Shown here piece by piece: positions 36,178 to 43,493 of a DNA stretch of 64,000 bases. The notes beneath the pieces were generated by a model, which made no database searches, was not told where the DNA came from, and saw only the letters and a program-made list of their open reading frames with translations. The stretch is from JAFARZ01 sp035651595 (GTDB lineage: Bacteria; Actinomycetota; Actinomycetes; Streptosporangiales; Streptosporangiaceae), in NCBI GenBank assembly GCA_035651595.1, contig DASRFJ010000277.1, forward strand, positions 1 through 64,000. The letters are read 5' to 3'. Both the position numbers and the translations under genes were made by a program. Numbering within the stretch: the first letter of the stretch is position 1; each line of letters opens with the position of its first letter.

Positions 36178-36989
36178 GATGTCGCTCCGCTGAGGTTCGT
36201 GGTGTCGGCGGCGGGGGTCTGGGAGACGACGGGGGTCTGGGCGGCGGCGGAGGTCTGGGCGGCGACGGTGCGGATCCGCCCGACCGCGGTGTAGGCAAGA
36301 CCGCCGAGCACTCCGCCGACGAGCTCGCCGATCACGTACGCGGGCACCTGCGCCCAGGACACGGTGCCCCCGAACCCGCTCTGCATGAAAACCGCACCGA
36401 GGTAGCGAGCCGGGTTGATCGCCGCGCCGGTCGCCGGGCCCAGGATGATGATGATCGCGAAAACGACCGATCCGATGGCCATCGGCGCCCAGCCGGGCAC
36501 CGCGCGGCTGTCGATGACGCCGTAGATCACGAACACCAGCATGAACGTGCCGATGGCCTCAATCAGCCCTGCTCGGCCGAACCCAATCGTCGCGGCGTCG
36601 TAGTGGGTGACCCCGCCGCCCGCGGTGACCGCGGCCACCTTGCCGAGGGTGAGGAAGATCGCCGCCGCGCCGGCGCACGCCCCGCCGAGCTGCGCGGCGA
36701 TGTATCCGGGGACCTCGCGCCACGGGAATTTGCCCGACACCGCCAGCGAGACGGTGACCGCGGGGTTGATGTGACCGCCGGAGATGTGCCCGATGGCATA
36801 CACCGCGCCGACGATGACGAGCATGAACGCGAACGAGATGACGCCTAGCTGCGCCATGGAGAAGGCGACCTTGGTGCCCGCCGCGATCACGCCGGTCGCT
36901 GCCGCGGCGCCCGCGCCGACGTAGACGAGGAAAGCGGTGCCGATCGCCTCGGCAAGAAGTTTCTGGGGGGTGGATGGTGGTGCTGCCAT
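36174..36989 (-). CDS. glpF: Glycerol facilitator / aquaglyceroporin
   Basis: A 271-residue MIP-family channel with six TM helices. Both pore motifs are seen: GGHINPAVTVSLAV and GAAINPARYLGAVF. The Gly/Arg surroundings and operon position with dhaK-dhaL favour glycerol or dihydroxyacetone passage over water. The last 40 residues form a variable, alanine/threonine-rich tail. It is the first gene of the leftward glpF-dhaK-dhaL-ptsI operon, with the nested palindrome at 37049-37087 in its promoter region. Confidence 0.92.
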   Translation of the reverse strand: MAAPPSTPQKLLAEAIGTAFLVYVGAGAAAATGVIAAGTKVAFSMAQLGVISFAFMLVIVGAVYAIGHISGGHINPAVTVSLAVSGKFPWREVPGYIAAQLGGACAGAAAIFLTLGKVAAVTAGGGVTHYDAATIGFGRAGLIEAIGTFMLVFVIYGVIDSRAVPGWAPMAIGSVVFAIIIILGPATGAAINPARYLGAVFMQSGFGGTVSWAQVPAYVIGELVGGVLGGLAYTAVGRIRTVAAQTSAAAQTPVVSQTPAADTTNLSGATS

Positions 36990-37048
36990 GCGGTTCGCCC
37001 GCGGCCTGGGCCGGGGCGCTCACCTCCTTCTGCGAGGTTGATTTGCTC

Positions 37049-37087
37049 GAAACGAGTTCGACATAGTCGAACGACGTTTCCGGAAAC
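37049..37087 (-). promoter_or_regulatory. Nested palindromic operator upstream of glpF
   Basis: Inner palindrome GTTCGAC-ATA-GTCGAAC (37056-37072) framed by GAAACG (37049-37054) and CGTTTC (37075-37080), with an overlapping perfect palindrome GTTTCCGGAAAC (37076-37087). The inner part matches the site beside the IclR gene, making this a likely IclR operator 67-83 bp upstream of the glpF start. Confidence 0.65.
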
Positions 37088-37139
37088 ATAAGCCAGATGG
37101 GTGCATACGGTCAAGAGGTAGCGAGCGTGCGGTCCCGTG

Positions 37140-37197
37140 GTCGCGTGGTTGTGGCAACGACCCGGCTCTATGCGGGTCAATGCCACAACCACGCGAC
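37140..37197 (-). terminator. Long perfect hairpin between a hypothetical gene and glpF
   Basis: Perfect 17-bp arms starting GTCGCGTGGTTGTGGCA, with an inner 6-bp stem GACCCG / CGGGTC. It lies 55 bp beyond the stop of the leftward gene 37252-37671. No T-run follows, so it may be a terminator or a structured insulator before the glpF promoter. Confidence 0.55.
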
Positions 37198-37251
37198 GGC
37201 GGCAGATGGTGGCACTAGGAGCCGGGCGGCAAGGTGAGCTGGGGCAGCCCG

Positions 37252-37671
37252 CTAGCGGCCGGACTTGCCCGAGCCTTGGGCGTCCTCGGTGCCCTCGGAG
37301 TCGTAGCGGAAGCCGCCAAGGAAGCGGCGGAAGACGCCGCCCTCGTGGGTCAAGGGCTTGCCAGGAGCGGGCGCCTCGGCGCGCTCGTGGCCCTCGGGCT
37401 GGTCGTAGTCGGCGCGGGCGATCGCGTCCACGATCCGCGCCTCGTCGAACGACTCCGAGCCCGGGATCTGCGGGATGAAGCCGACCAGGTCGCCGTCGAG
37501 CATGACCTCTGCCTCTAGCGCGGCGGTACCTTCGGCACCCCAGAGGGCCTCGCGGCCACCCGCAAGCGATACGCGGACGCCATACGAGTCGTAGCCGGCC
37601 TGGTGAAGGTGAGCGTCTACCCCTCGGTCCCGGAGGAGGTCAGCGACCCGGCGCGCCCGGTTTTCGTCCAT
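37252..37671 (-). CDS. Hypothetical protein
   Basis: A 139-residue acidic protein without signal peptide or TM helix. The N-terminal 95 residues look like a compact alpha/beta domain (DENRARRVADLLRDRGVDAH, YGVRVSLAGGREALWG, VMLDGDLVGFIPQIPGSESF); the last 40 are Pro/Gly/Arg-rich and probably disordered. It starts 22 bp from the divergent universal stress gene, so both may be controlled together. No family recognised. Confidence 0.6.
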   Translation of the reverse strand: MDENRARRVADLLRDRGVDAHLHQAGYDSYGVRVSLAGGREALWGAEGTAALEAEVMLDGDLVGFIPQIPGSESFDEARIVDAIARADYDQPEGHERAEAPAPGKPLTHEGGVFRRFLGGFRYDSEGTEDAQGSGKSGR

Positions 37672-37693
37672 TGAAGGAGGCTACCCTTAGTCC

Positions 37694-38155
37694 GTGGCGA
37701 ACGAACAGTTCGAGCTGGGCACGGATGGGCCGAAGGCCATCCTGGTAGGGATAGACGACACCGTGACCTCGTTGCGTGCGGGAGCCTATGCCGCTGGGCT
37801 CGCGCGCCGTCAGGGCGCACGGCTGATCTGCGTCTACGTCGAGCAGCTGAGCACCATGTACGGTGCGGCCGCCGGGTCGGGTGCGGCCGCGATCGCCGCG
37901 CAAGAGCAGGCGCTCAAGGAGGAGGCCGAGTCGCTGCGCAGGCGGGTCGAGGAGGCGGCCGGGCAACTGACGATCCCCATCACGTTTATCACCGCCCACG
38001 GCGACCCGTTCCACGAGATCAAACGAGTCGCCGATGAGACGCACGCCGACGCGGTCGTGGTCGGCGCCTCGACCAAGGCGGGTCACCGGCTGGTCGGCTC
38101 GCTCGCGATCCGCCTGGTCCGGGCGGGCCGCTGGCCGGTCACCGTCGTCCCGTGA
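37694..38155 (+). CDS. Universal stress protein (UspA family)
   Basis: A 153-residue protein with the UspA fold: AILVGIDDTVTSLRAGAYAAGLA at the N-terminus and the nucleotide-binding end VVVGASTKAGHRLVGSLAIRLVRAGRWPVTVVP, close to the GxxGxxxxGS pattern of ATP-binding members. An in-frame TAG two codons upstream fixes the GTG start, which stands rather far (12 bp) from AAGGAGG. Overlaps the following SDR gene by GTGA. Confidence 0.9.
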   Translation: MANEQFELGTDGPKAILVGIDDTVTSLRAGAYAAGLARRQGARLICVYVEQLSTMYGAAAGSGAAAIAAQEQALKEEAESLRRRVEEAAGQLTIPITFITAHGDPFHEIKRVADETHADAVVVGASTKAGHRLVGSLAIRLVRAGRWPVTVVP

Positions 38156-38886
38156 CCGGCGTCGCCGTCGTCACCGGGGCCGGGTCGGGGATCGGCCGGG
38201 AGGTCGCGCGGGCCCTGCTCGCCGACGGCTGGCGGGTCGCGCTGGCCGGACGCCGTGCGGACCGCCTGCGTGAGACGTCCTCTGGTGATGACGCGCTGGT
38301 CCTCCCTGCCGACGTGACGTCGGCGGATTCGGTGGCGGCGCTGTTCGACGCCGTGCGGGAGCGCTGGGATCGGGTGGACCTGCTGGTCAACAACGCCGGA
38401 ATCGCGGCACCGCCCGGCGACCTGGACGAGATCTCGGTGGCCGACTGGCAGCGGGTCGTCGACACGAACCTGAACGGCGCGTTCCTGTGTGCGCGGCAGG
38501 CGGTGCGGCTGATGAAGACCCAGACGCCGCGCGGCGGCCGGATCATCAACAACGGCTCTATTTCCGCCCACTCGCCGCGCCCGGGCAGCGCGGCCTACAC
38601 CGCGACCAAGCACGCGATCACCGGGCTCACCAAATCCATTTCGCTGGACGGCCGCGCGTACGACATCGCCTGCGGCCAGATCGACATCGGCAACGCGGCG
38701 ACAGAACTGACCAGCGGGTTTGCCGCCGGCATGCCGCAGGCGAACGGATCGGTACGCGCCGAGCCCACCTTCGACGTCCGGCACGTGGCCGAGGCGGTGC
38801 TGTACATGGCGTCGCTGCCGCTGGACGCCAACGTCCAGTTCCTCACGATCACCGCCACCAAGATGCCGTTCATCGGCCGCGGCTGA
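38152..38886 (+). CDS. Short-chain dehydrogenase/reductase
   Basis: A 244-residue classical SDR. The cofactor turn is TGAGSGIG, followed by NNAG, the catalytic Ser in NGSISAHSP, and YTATK with the catalytic Tyr-Lys. A basic residue after the first strand pair (GRRADRL) favours NADPH. The start GTG overlaps the UspA stop. Substrate unknown. It is followed by hairpin repeat copy 3. Confidence 0.88.
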   Translation: MTGVAVVTGAGSGIGREVARALLADGWRVALAGRRADRLRETSSGDDALVLPADVTSADSVAALFDAVRERWDRVDLLVNNAGIAAPPGDLDEISVADWQRVVDTNLNGAFLCARQAVRLMKTQTPRGGRIINNGSISAHSPRPGSAAYTATKHAITGLTKSISLDGRAYDIACGQIDIGNAATELTSGFAAGMPQANGSVRAEPTFDVRHVAEAVLYMASLPLDANVQFLTITATKMPFIGRG

Positions 38887-38909
38887 CGCCGCACCTACCC
38901 CCGCGCCAG

Positions 38910-39002
38910 ATTATTGCGGACACTTACCCTCCCAGTTTGGGGGGTAAGTGTCCGCAATCTTTGCCGGGTCACGCACATTTCAGGAAATGTCGGATTTGTG
39001 CC
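38910..39002 (+). repeat. Dispersed hairpin repeat, copy 3, with downstream box
   Basis: Left arm 38910-38933 with the ATTATTGCGGACACTTACCC core, loop of about 5 bases, right arm 38939-38958; the outer four bases no longer pair. The box GAAATGTCGGATTTGTGCC is at 38984-39002. Confidence 0.9.
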
Positions 39003-39009
39003 GGACGAG

Positions 39010-39115
39010 GGACGCGGGCGGGCGGCGGGGCGCGGGCGGTTGACGGGCGTAGGCGCGGGCGGTTGACGGGCGTAGGGCGCGGGCGTATGGCGCGGGCGGA
39101 TGGTGGGGGCGGCGG
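39010..39115 (+). repeat. G-rich tandem repeat beside hairpin copy 3
   Basis: Degenerate units of GCGGGCGGTTGACGGGCGTAG type (one near-exact duplication around 39040-39080), then further GGCGCGGGCG units. No gene between the SDR and the HEAT-repeat gene. Confidence 0.7.
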
Positions 39116-39208
39116 GTGTTGCGGTCTGGTCACTCTGCGGTGGATGATCTCGGGTAACCGAACACATACGTGACGGCACCCCGCAGCCGGCCGGTCGAGG
39201 AGTGCTGC

Positions 39209-39817
39209 ATGCCGTCCGAACTAAGCCAGGAACTGATCGATTCGCTATTGCGCCAGCAGGCGGAGGAGTTTGTCACTAATTTCGACAGCGCCAACTATCT
39301 CCTGGCTTCGACGGTCACGAACACGCCGGAGCATGAGCTGCTGCGGGCCGCCCGGCGGCTGATCCTGAGCCCGGATGCCGCCGCGCGGATTCTGGGCACC
39401 CGCCTGGTCAGGGAGCTGAAAGAGTTCCGGACACAGGCCGCCGCCGACCTCGCCGACCTGCTCAGGTACGAGCAGGACGAGGATGTTATCTGCTGGATCG
39501 TGAGCGCGTTCGGGTCCCTGCCAAGCGAGTCGGTGACCAGTGAACTCATCGCCCTGGCGGGCCACCCCGATCCCGCCATCCGCTACCATGCGGCAACCGC
39601 CCTGCTGAATTCCGGCGACCCGTCGCCGGCCTCGTTCGACACGCTGCTCACGCTGTGCGCCGACGACGACGCCGAGGTGCGTTTCTCCGCGATCTTCGAG
39701 CTTGGCACCTGGTGGCAGGCCAGCCGCGATGTGCGCGCCGAGGCCGTGCTCCGGCGCGCGATCCGGGACAGCGACCCGTTCGTGTTCCGCGCCGCCCGCG
39801 ACGCGCTGTCAGCCTAG
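39209..39817 (+). CDS. HEAT-repeat-like protein
   Basis: A 202-residue alpha-helical protein. GGAG stands seven bases before ATG 39209, which is preferred to the longer open frame. Repeated helical pairs with a conserved Pro/Asp/Arg turn are visible: PDAAARILGTRLVRELK, DEDVICWIVSAFGSLPS, HPDPAIRYHAATALLNSG, DAEVRFSAIFELGTW, DPFVFRAARDALSA. These match HEAT/PBS-lyase repeats that mediate protein contacts. No catalytic motif. Confidence 0.75.
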   Translation: MPSELSQELIDSLLRQQAEEFVTNFDSANYLLASTVTNTPEHELLRAARRLILSPDAAARILGTRLVRELKEFRTQAAADLADLLRYEQDEDVICWIVSAFGSLPSESVTSELIALAGHPDPAIRYHAATALLNSGDPSPASFDTLLTLCADDDAEVRFSAIFELGTWWQASRDVRAEAVLRRAIRDSDPFVFRAARDALSA

Positions 39818-39830
39818 CGGCCGCGCGCAT

Positions 39831-39870
39831 TTTGACACGCTCTAGTGGGCTCAACTGCGCAATTGACACG
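39831..39870 (+). repeat. 40-bp dispersed repeat, copy B
   Basis: Same sequence as 149-190 apart from two transitions, flanked by TTGACACG at each end. It begins 14 bp after the HEAT-repeat gene stop. Confidence 0.75.
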
Positions 39871-39875
39871 GTGGG

Positions 39876-40005
39876 AGCGGGGCGCGGCGGAGGTGGACGC
39901 GCGGGCTGGGCGCGAGGTGCGGGCTAGGCGGGGGTGCGGGCTGGGCGCGGGCTCGGTGCGGGCTGGGCGCGGGCTGGGCGCGGGCTAGGCGGGGGCGCGG
40001 GCTAG
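39876..40005 (+). repeat. G-rich minisatellite interrupted by the insertion sequence
   Basis: About ten degenerate units around GCGGGCTGGGCGC or GCGGGCTAGGCGG. The insertion sequence entered a CTAG in the last units. Read on the minus strand, this array once supplied the last codons and stop of the PHP-domain gene. Confidence 0.8.
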
Positions 40006-40020
40006 GCCGTGTCCCGTAGA

Positions 40021-40560
40021 TCATCGGGTGGGGTCTCGTAGCCAGATGCGGATCGAGGCGACGTCGATGGTGGCCTGGTACATGTAGTCGCGTTTGTCGT
40101 AGCGGGTGGCGACGGCGCGGAACTGCTTGAGCTTGCTGAAGCAGCGCTCGACGGTGTTGCGTTCCTTGTACCGTGCCGCGTCGAAGGCCGGTGGCCGGCC
40201 GCCGGCCTGGCCGCGGTTGCGGCGGTTGTTCTTCTGGTCTTCCTTGACCGGGATGACTGCGGTGATTCCGCGCTTGCGCAGGTAGGCGCGGTTGGCCGCG
40301 GAGGAGTACGCCTTGTCTGCCAGCGCGGCGCCGGGCCGGGTGCGCGGGCGGCCCTTGCCGCGGCGGGCGATGCGGACCTGGTTCAGCAGCGGGATGAACT
40401 GCGGGCAGTCGCCGTGCTGGCCCGGGGTCAGGATCCGGGTGACCGGGCGGCAGCGGCGGTCGGCAGCCAGGTGGATCTTGGTGGACAGCCCGCCGCGGGA
40501 GCGGCCCAGCGCCTCATGGCGCGGCCCGCCCGGCCGGTTCTTGTCATTCTGCGGTGCCCC
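40021..40560 (-). CDS. IS5/IS427-type transposase, C-terminal part (orfB)
   Basis: About 179 codons in the +1 frame relative to orfA, with no start of its own. Segments KIHLAADRRCRPVTRIL, ALADKAYSSAANRAYL (second catalytic Asp) and YKERNTVERCFSKLKQFRAV (the YREK-like region with the catalytic Glu) define the DDE domain. It would be made by frameshifting on six G just before the orfA stop. The protein ends in RDPTR 18 bases inside the element end. Confidence 0.85.
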   Translation of the reverse strand, partial: GAPQNDKNRPGGPRHEALGRSRGGLSTKIHLAADRRCRPVTRILTPGQHGDCPQFIPLLNQVRIARRGKGRPRTRPGAALADKAYSSAANRAYLRKRGITAVIPVKEDQKNNRRNRGQAGGRPPAFDAARYKERNTVERCFSKLKQFRAVATRYDKRDYMYQATIDVASIRIWLRDPTR

Positions 40561-40936
40561 CCGTGACCAGCTCGGCGGGCAGTTCGTGCCGGGCCCCGGC
40601 TGCGTGCTGGTGCGCGCGGATCACGGTGGAATCGGCGCTGAGAGTCCAGTCCTTCCCCTCGGCCTGGTCGCACCCGGCCCGCAGCAGGTCGAGGACCTGC
40701 TGCCAGGTCCCGTCCAGCGACCAGCGGCGATGCCGGTTATAAGCGGTCTTCCAGTGCCCGTACTCACCCGGCAGGTCACGCCACGGGCAGCCGGCCCGGG
40801 TCCGGAACAAGATCCCGTTGATGACCATCCGGTGATCGGACCACCGGCGTCCGCGCCGCGCATCGGCCGGCATCATCGGCAGCAGCCGCTGCCATTCCTC
40901 ATCAGTGAGGTCATGCCGGATCAGGCGATCATCCAT
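40544..40936 (-). CDS. IS5/IS427-type transposase, N-terminal part (orfA)
   Basis: A 130-residue protein beginning MDDRLIRHDLTDEEWQRL. It carries the IS5 N-terminal domain with GILFRTRAGCPWRDLP, the HWKTAYNRHRRW segment, and the first catalytic Asp in TLSADSTVIRAHQHAAG. It ends at a TGA right after a run of six G, where orfB continues in the +1 frame. Confidence 0.88.
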   Translation of the reverse strand: MDDRLIRHDLTDEEWQRLLPMMPADARRGRRWSDHRMVINGILFRTRAGCPWRDLPGEYGHWKTAYNRHRRWSLDGTWQQVLDLLRAGCDQAEGKDWTLSADSTVIRAHQHAAGARHELPAELVTGGTAE

Positions 40937-40969
40937 TCGCTTTGATCTACACCAGCCACGAACGAAGAT

Positions 40970-41797
40970 CTACGGGACACGCCCTAGGGACTCGAGGCGG
41001 GTTAGCGTGTCCGCGTCGACGGTTTCGCTGCCGATGGGGCCGCCGGTGAACGAGCCGTGGTTGTCGCTGCCCGCTGTCGCGAGCAGGTCGAGAGCGGTTG
41101 CCAGGCGAAGCAGTGCCTGCCGTTCCGCCAGATCGTGGTCTGGGTGAGCGACCTCGACGCCAGCGAGGCCAGCGGCGGCCAGCCCGGTGATTTCCGCATC
41201 GGACAGATCCCAGGCTCGGCCCGCCCGGGGATGGGCGAGGACCGCGACGCCGCCCGCGGCCTTGATCAGGCCGATGGCGTGAACCGGGTCGAGGGCGTAC
41301 TTCGTGACGTAGGCGCGGCCGTCGTCGGCGATCCACTCGCTGGTGAACGCGTCCCGCGGCTCTGTGATTATGCCTGCCGCGACCATGGCGCGCGCGATGT
41401 GCGGGCGGCCGACCACGGAACTGCCCGCGATCGCGGTCACCTGCTCCCAGGTGACGTCCGCGCCGAGTTCGGCCAGCTTGGTCACAATCGCCTGGGCGCG
41501 GATGACCCGGTCGTCGCGGATGCGGCGGGTCTGTTCCGCGAGTTCGACGTCGCCGGGGTCGAAGAGGTAGGCGAGCAGGTGCACGCTGCGATCGTTGAGG
41601 TGGCAGGACAGCTCCATGCCGGGGATCAGCGTGAGACCTTCGGGGAGCGCGGCGCGGGCCACGGCGTGCCCGGCCGTGGTGTCATGATCGGTCAACGCCA
41701 CCGCGTCGAGGCCGGCCGCGGCCGCGTTGCGCATCACCGTGGCGGGGTCGTCGGTGCCGTCGGAGGCGTTGCTGTGGACGTGCAGGTCGGCGCGCAC
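40970..41797 (-). CDS. PHP-domain metal-dependent phosphoesterase with IS-altered 3' end
   Basis: A 275-residue PHP protein. Metal-binding motifs are intact: DLHVHSNASDGTD at the N-terminus, LTDHDTTAG, GMELSCH, GGVAVLAHPRAG, and GSDNHG near the C-terminus. Such proteins are phosphoesterases or nucleases (one group hydrolyses 3'-5' bisphosphorylated nucleotides). The insertion sequence lies in the last codons: the present end is ESLGRVP with a stop inside the inverted repeat, whereas joining the flanks restores ESLARAPA and stop. Starts at GTG, five bases after the DUF6758 stop. Confidence 0.88.
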   Translation of the reverse strand: MRADLHVHSNASDGTDDPATVMRNAAAAGLDAVALTDHDTTAGHAVARAALPEGLTLIPGMELSCHLNDRSVHLLAYLFDPGDVELAEQTRRIRDDRVIRAQAIVTKLAELGADVTWEQVTAIAGSSVVGRPHIARAMVAAGIITEPRDAFTSEWIADDGRAYVTKYALDPVHAIGLIKAAGGVAVLAHPRAGRAWDLSDAEITGLAAAGLAGVEVAHPDHDLAERQALLRLATALDLLATAGSDNHGSFTGGPIGSETVDADTLTRLESLGRVP

Positions 41798-41801
41798 CCC
41801 G

Positions 41802-42455
41802 TTAGCTTGCCAGCCGCGGGGATCGCGCGCCGAACGGGATGTCCAGGTCCTGCCAGGGGTCGCGCAGGTCGCGCAGCACGATTGGGTCGATAAGCAGCGT
41901 TCCGGCCGTTTCCGGCCACAGCACCAGCCACAGCCAACTGCCCTTCGCCTCGCCGGCGAACACGGCGCGGTCGGGCGAGTCCACCAGCCACAGCGGGATG
42001 TCATGGTTGTCGAACGTGGCGGCGGCGCTTGGCGGGCAGCACGCGAACTCCGCCCCGGGATCCACGTGGTCCAGGCCGGCCACGCCGGCGCCCAGACCGG
42101 TGCCGGGTTCCTCGGCGACGATCAGCATGTCGCCGGGACCACCGAGCGGGTTGGGGCCGGACAGCGCCACCACGCTGCCGCGGATTCCGGTGCGCTCGTC
42201 GCCCGCGCCCGCGAAGCCGGCCACGAGCCAGCCGGCGGGCAGCGGCCAGGGCAGCCACACCGGGATGTCCTGGGTGGTACGCAGCAGGGCCACCAGGCCG
42301 TCGCTCGACGGGGAGAAAGCGGGCAGCAGCGGATGAACCTCGCCGTGCAGGTCACAGCGCCAGGCGCTGGACCACGCGGTCGGCTCCTTGACCGGCCGGG
42401 CGCAGCGCGGGCAACGCCGCTCGTTGTCCTGACCCACGTTCGCGTCAGTACCCAT
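41802..42455 (-). CDS. DUF6758 family protein
   Basis: A 217-residue protein. The N-terminus has a zinc-ribbon-like arrangement (CPRCARPVK ... WRCDLHGEVHPL), followed by PVWLPWPLPAGWLVAGFAGAGDERTG, SGPNPLGGPGDMLIVAEEPGTGLGA and AVFAGEAKGSWLWLVLWPETAG, which together match the actinobacterial DUF6758 family. Function unknown. It is regularly found directly upstream of a PHP-domain gene, as here. Confidence 0.82.
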   Translation of the reverse strand: MGTDANVGQDNERRCPRCARPVKEPTAWSSAWRCDLHGEVHPLLPAFSPSSDGLVALLRTTQDIPVWLPWPLPAGWLVAGFAGAGDERTGIRGSVVALSGPNPLGGPGDMLIVAEEPGTGLGAGVAGLDHVDPGAEFACCPPSAAATFDNHDIPLWLVDSPDRAVFAGEAKGSWLWLVLWPETAGTLLIDPIVLRDLRDPWQDLDIPFGARSPRLAS

Positions 42456-42476
42456 TTCCGGGCCAGGGCATGCGAA

Positions 42477-42506
42477 GGGCGCCGGTCCCGTGTGGGACCG
42501 GCGCCC
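42477..42506. terminator. Terminator hairpin after secreted paralogue 1
   Basis: Perfect 13-bp arms GGGCGCCGGTCCC / GGGACCGGCGCCC with a GTGT loop. The T-run (TTTT) is on the + strand side, but the hairpin follows the leftward gene that ends at 42536. Confidence 0.65.
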
Positions 42507-42535
42507 TTTTGCCGTTGCTAACGGGCTGTCGCGGA

Positions 42536-43219
42536 CTAGAACAGCACGCCGAAGTTGGCGCTGAACATCTCGTTGTCAACCGTGGTGCCGTTGGAGAACT
42601 TCAGCAGATTCCAGGTCTGAAGCTGCGGCCGCGGGTTGTCGGTCGGGAAGCCGCCGCTCGGGTAGTTCAGCACGTACGGGTGCGAGAAGTTGGTGTCCGA
42701 ACCGTTGATCAGCGGAACGTAGAAGCCCTTGATCGCGGAGAACGAGTCAACCACCCAGATCGTCTTGGAGCTGACGCCACACGGCTGAAGCGAGACCTTG
42801 GTGCCGTTGAACGCGGTCGTGGCGGTGCCGATGCACATGCCGCTGTCCGCGCCGAAGGGCGAGTACTCGAACTCGAAGGCCTCAAGGTTGTGGTAGTGCA
42901 GGTTCAGCGCCGCGCTCACCAGGCCGGCCGCGAAGAAGTCCTTCACCTGGCCCTGCGCGGAGACGGTGAAGTCCTCGGACCGGTCGCTGTTGCTCGCCCG
43001 CCACAGGATGATCGGCGTGCCGGTGTTCTGGCTTCCGCCCTTAGCGCTGAACACAAACTGCGGATGTTTGTGCGAGCCGAACAGCCTGCTGTACAGATCG
43101 ATGCACGTCTTGCCACACGGAGGGGTGGCGGCGTTGGCGGTCATCGCCCCCGTTGCCGCGGTGGCGCCGGCCAGCGCGAGTGTGCCGGCGGCAGCAAAAA
43201 ACTTAGTCTTGAACGACAT
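42536..43219 (-). CDS. Secreted protein paralogue 1 (unknown family)
   Basis: A 227-residue exported protein, the most diverged of five paralogues. Signal peptide MSFKTKFFAAAGTLALAG with cleavage near TANAATP. The mature protein shares CGKTCIDLY, PIILWRASNSDRSEDFTV, SGMCIGTATTA, VSLQPCGVSSKTIWVVD, PLINGSDTNFSHP and FPTDNPRPQL with the others, including four cysteines that probably form two disulfides. No enzymatic motif is visible; a beta-rich fold is likely. GAGGAGG precedes the start and a stem-loop leader lies upstream. Confidence 0.8.
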   Translation of the reverse strand: MSFKTKFFAAAGTLALAGATAATGAMTANAATPPCGKTCIDLYSRLFGSHKHPQFVFSAKGGSQNTGTPIILWRASNSDRSEDFTVSAQGQVKDFFAAGLVSAALNLHYHNLEAFEFEYSPFGADSGMCIGTATTAFNGTKVSLQPCGVSSKTIWVVDSFSAIKGFYVPLINGSDTNFSHPYVLNYPSGGFPTDNPRPQLQTWNLLKFSNGTTVDNEMFSANFGVLF

Positions 43220-43227
43220 TACGGATG

Positions 43228-43267
43228 GTCCTCCTCAGGGAACCCAAGCCGTACCCCGCGTACGGCT
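43228..43267 (-). promoter_or_regulatory. Conserved leader stem-loop, gene 1
   Basis: Arms AGCCGT and ACGGCT enclosing the loop ACGCGGGGT, followed by GGTTCCCTGAGGAGGACC that contains the ribosome-binding site. The loop differs at two positions from the GCGCAGGGT loop of the other four leaders. Confidence 0.6.
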
Positions 43268-43493
43268 AGTGAGCCGCGTCGCCCTTGCGAACGCCTTGAC
43301 CGGTCCAGGGGCGGCTGTCCCGATCGCTCGCAATAAAGACGCGTTACACCCGCGATTGGTTGTCATGTCGGTGCTTTTACCGTAATGACATGAAAGTGGC
43401 GTCGAATCTTTGACCTTTAAGCCAAGTGACGCCGGCCGCAAGGTTCGCGGCCGGCGTCACTGCTAACGGTTTGCCAGAACTCAGGCTCCGGTC
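43268..43493. other. Intergenic region between secreted paralogues 1 and 2
   Basis: Holds the probable promoter of paralogue 1 and the terminator of paralogue 2 (43426-43460). No gene seen. Confidence 0.5.
43426..43460 (-). terminator. Terminator hairpin after secreted paralogue 2
   Basis: Perfect 14-bp arms GTGACGCCGGCCGC / GCGGCCGGCGTCAC with a 7-base loop, 34 bp beyond the stop. Confidence 0.75.

Larger units (their letters stand above)
40006..40983 (-). mobile_element. IS5-family (IS427-like) insertion sequence
   Basis: A complete 978-bp element. Terminal inverted repeats GCCGTGTCCCGTAGATC (40006-40022) and its complement at 40967-40983 differ at one base. A 4-bp target duplication CTAG flanks it (40002-40005 and 40984-40987). 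Two overlapping reading frames on the minus strand encode a DDE transposase. Intact ends, duplication and open frames suggest recent transposition. Confidence 0.92.

Noticed and set aside
36990..37251. A riboswitch upstream of glpF
   Set aside because: The structures seen are symmetric palindromes explained as protein operators and a terminator-like hairpin; no conserved aptamer core is recognisable.
39876..40005. Direct repeats that might be a CRISPR array
   Set aside because: Units are short, degenerate, adjacent without unique spacers, and no cas gene is nearby; it is a minisatellite. The same holds for 27581-27700, 55480-55622 and 56055-56145.
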